5,573 nt of DNA, taken from assembly GCA_903916775.1 (NCBI GenBank), contig CAIWXY010000053.1, positions 1 to 5,573 on the forward strand, written 5' to 3'. Under the pieces are notes generated by a model. The model worked only from the letters and a program-made list of their open reading frames with translations, made no database searches and was not told where the DNA came from. Below, one piece after another: positions 4,080 through 5,573 of the stretch (within the stretch, counting starts at the first letter, position 1; each line of letters opens with the position of its first letter). Both the position numbers and the translations under genes were made by a program. This DNA comes from an uncultured Actinomycetes bacterium (GTDB taxonomy: Bacteria > Actinomycetota > Actinomycetes > Nanopelagicales > Nanopelagicaceae).

Positions 4080-5573
4080 TCGACGAGAAGTTACGCACAG
4101 AAGTAGAGGCATGGATTGCGCTAGATCCAGACCTCGCAACTGCGGCAATACTTCGCTCATGGCTTAAATCAGAGAACGAGCCAGAACTTCGAGCCGCTTT
4201 TTCTGGCTTTTTGCAATTTGGAACTGCAGGTCTGCGTGGAGCGGTAGGGCCAGGTCCCTCTCGCATGAATCGCGCAGTTGTGGGACGGGCTGCAGCCGGT
4301 ATTGCCTCTTATATGAAGGCCCGCGGGCTTACTTCAGTTGTTATTGGTCGAGATGCCCGGCATGGCTCCGAGGCTTTTACGCAAGAGAGCGCAGAGATAT
4401 TTTCTGGTGCTGGTTTGAAAGTTTATGTTCTGCCTAGGCCGATGCCTACGCCCGTGTTGGCATTTGCAGTACGTGAACTAGAAGTCGATGCGGGTGTAAT
4501 GATCACTGCGAGTCACAACCCGCGAGAAGATAACGGCTATAAGGTCTATCTCGGCGGAAACGTCGACGGGATTAATTACAACGGTTCACAAATCATCGCC
4601 CCAACCGATGCGCTTATCTCGCAAGAAATTGCCAAGATTAATCATGTGCTGCCGCGAGGCACCGATTGGATTGATCTCGATGATGGAGTTTTCAATCGTT
4701 ATGTATCACAAACTGCAGCTTTAACCAATGAAGTATTTCCATCCACGGTTGTTTACACAGCGATGCATGGAGTCGGCACCGAAACTGTCCAAGCTGTTTT
4801 TAGGGCAGCGCGATATCCAGATCCGCTTTTGGTCAATGAGCAATGTTCGCCAAATCCAGATTTTCCAACAGTAAAATTTCCAAATCCAGAAGAACCCGGT
4901 GCCATTGATCTCGCGATCGCGCATGCGAAAGCGGTTGATGCCGATATCGTGATCGCAAATGATCCAGATGCAGATCGGTGTGCAGCGGCAATTAAGGATG
5001 AAGCAGCTGGCTGGCGCATGCTTCGGGGCGATGAGATTGGTGCAATTTTCGGTCAATACATCGCGACTCGCATGGCAGAACGTTTACAGGATAAGGCTTT
5101 TGCGAACTCAATCGTTTCTTCATCGTTGTTGCGCAAGATTGCCCATCGCCACGGAGTGCAATTCCAGGAGACTCTCACTGGATTTAAGTGGCTCTCCAAA
5201 ATTGAAAATTTGGCCTTTGGCTATGAGGAGGCAATTGGATACTGTGTTGATCCATCGACAGTGAATGACAAAGATGGCGTGAGTGTGGCACTGATGTTGG
5301 CTCATATTGCGGGCGATTTGAAGGCCAGCGGATCAAGTGTTGCGCACTTTCTTGATGAGATTTGGGATCAGTACGGGTTCTATCGGACAGAACAGATTTC
5401 GGTCCGAGTGAGTGAATTATCGAAAATTGATGAAGTAATGGAGTCCCTTCGATCGGATACTCCTAAGCACATCGCCGGAATTGCAGTGCTTAAATTTGAT
5501 GATTTAGAGCGTCCGAAAGATGGATTGCCTGCTACCAATGGGCTGCGTTTCTTCCTAGATGAAGGAGTGCGCA
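4076..5573 (+). CDS. Phosphohexomutase, ManB/PGM2 type (3' end outside window)
   Basis: The frame from ATG 4076 stays open to the right edge, giving 499 residues without the C-terminus. It is an alpha-D-phosphohexomutase annotated in actinobacteria as phosphomannomutase or phosphoglucomutase (PmmB, ~540-560 residues). FGTAGLRG is at 48-55. The catalytic phosphoserine is S146 in TASHNP (144-149), followed by REDNGYKVYL. The metal site DPDADR is at 296-301. The sugar-specificity loop GYEEAIGY is at 382-389, and the KDG motif is at 399-401. Domain 4, with its expected RPSGTEP phosphate loop, begins but is cut off. The enzyme moves phosphate between C1 and C6 (or C5) of a sugar. Human PGM2 and related enzymes act on ribose 1-phosphate, and coupling to the nucleoside phosphorylase makes phosphopentomutase activity plausible here. 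The family call is strong; the substrate is inferred. The start is set by the ATGA overlap and the normal N-terminus. Confidence 0.93.
   Translation, partial: MIDEKLRTEVEAWIALDPDLATAAILRSWLKSENEPELRAAFSGFLQFGTAGLRGAVGPGPSRMNRAVVGRAAAGIASYMKARGLTSVVIGRDARHGSEAFTQESAEIFSGAGLKVYVLPRPMPTPVLAFAVRELEVDAGVMITASHNPREDNGYKVYLGGNVDGINYNGSQIIAPTDALISQEIAKINHVLPRGTDWIDLDDGVFNRYVSQTAALTNEVFPSTVVYTAMHGVGTETVQAVFRAARYPDPLLVNEQCSPNPDFPTVKFPNPEEPGAIDLAIAHAKAVDADIVIANDPDADRCAAAIKDEAAGWRMLRGDEIGAIFGQYIATRMAERLQDKAFANSIVSSSLLRKIAHRHGVQFQETLTGFKWLSKIENLAFGYEEAIGYCVDPSTVNDKDGVSVALMLAHIAGDLKASGSSVAHFLDEIWDQYGFYRTEQISVRVSELSKIDEVMESLRSDTPKHIAGIAVLKFDDLERPKDGLPATNGLRFFLDEGVR

Noticed and set aside
4850..4890. 11-base direct repeat CCAAATCCAGA, copies 30 bases apart
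   Set aside because: Both copies encode the Pro-Asn-Pro pieces of the conserved SPNPDFPTVKFPNPEEP segment of the mutase family, so protein constraint explains it.
4912..4921. Ten-base palindrome CGCGATCGCG
   Set aside because: It lies in the middle of the mutase coding region and encodes the Leu-Ala-Ile-Ala-His stretch; a single copy with nothing else nearby gives no support for a binding site.
4721..5056. Minus-strand open frames within the phosphohexomutase gene
   Set aside because: They lie opposite the conserved DPDADR metal-site region of a clear coding frame and show no family features.

Overview
The window looks like chromosomal DNA from a small-genome actinobacterium, most likely a freshwater planktonic lineage such as Nanopelagicales (acI) or a relative. 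Four things point this way: an actinobacterial-type heliorhodopsin; a purine nucleoside phosphorylase joined by an ATGA overlap to a ManB/PGM2-type phosphohexomutase, a pairing known from actinobacteria (e.g. mycobacterial deoD-pmmB); very tight gene packing; and a base composition that looks close to half GC by eye. The lineage is inferred, not proven. There is no gene-free stretch longer than about 35 bases, and no tRNA, rRNA, IS element, CRISPR array or riboswitch was seen.

Region 1 (1-2589, plus strand) is a probable four-gene operon: the C-terminal third of an MFS transporter; a cytoplasmic DsbA/FrnE-like thioredoxin-fold protein with a CPWC motif; a YdfG-like NADP-dependent short-chain dehydrogenase; and a complete heliorhodopsin with the retinal-binding lysine (K245) and the counterion glutamate (E112). 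Gaps between these genes are 12, 9 and 32 bases. The heliorhodopsin is the highlight. It belongs to the inverted-topology, non-pumping rhodopsin family, whose physiological role is still debated. Here its neighbours are two predicted redox enzymes, with a peroxide-stress gene facing it.

Region 2 (2586-3242, minus strand) is a YaaA/DUF328 peroxide-stress protein. It converges on the heliorhodopsin gene so closely that both TAG stop codons share one CTAG palindrome. A perfect 11-bp inverted repeat lies just inside the 3' end of yaaA, 10 bases past the heliorhodopsin stop, and could shape the 3' end of either transcript.

Region 3 (3261-5573, plus strand) is the purine nucleoside phosphorylase followed by a phosphohexomutase that runs off the right edge. 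Together they would split purine nucleosides and isomerise the released (deoxy)ribose 1-phosphate, or process hexose phosphates. This operon diverges from yaaA across only 18 bases. That gap holds a near-symmetrical TAGGCTA that could serve as a -10 element in both directions.

None of the six visible start codons has a well-placed Shine-Dalgarno sequence. Four of them have a TANNNT hexamer 6-7 bases upstream, which fits leaderless transcription, a common actinobacterial mode. The promoter calls are pattern-based and tentative; the protein family calls are strong.
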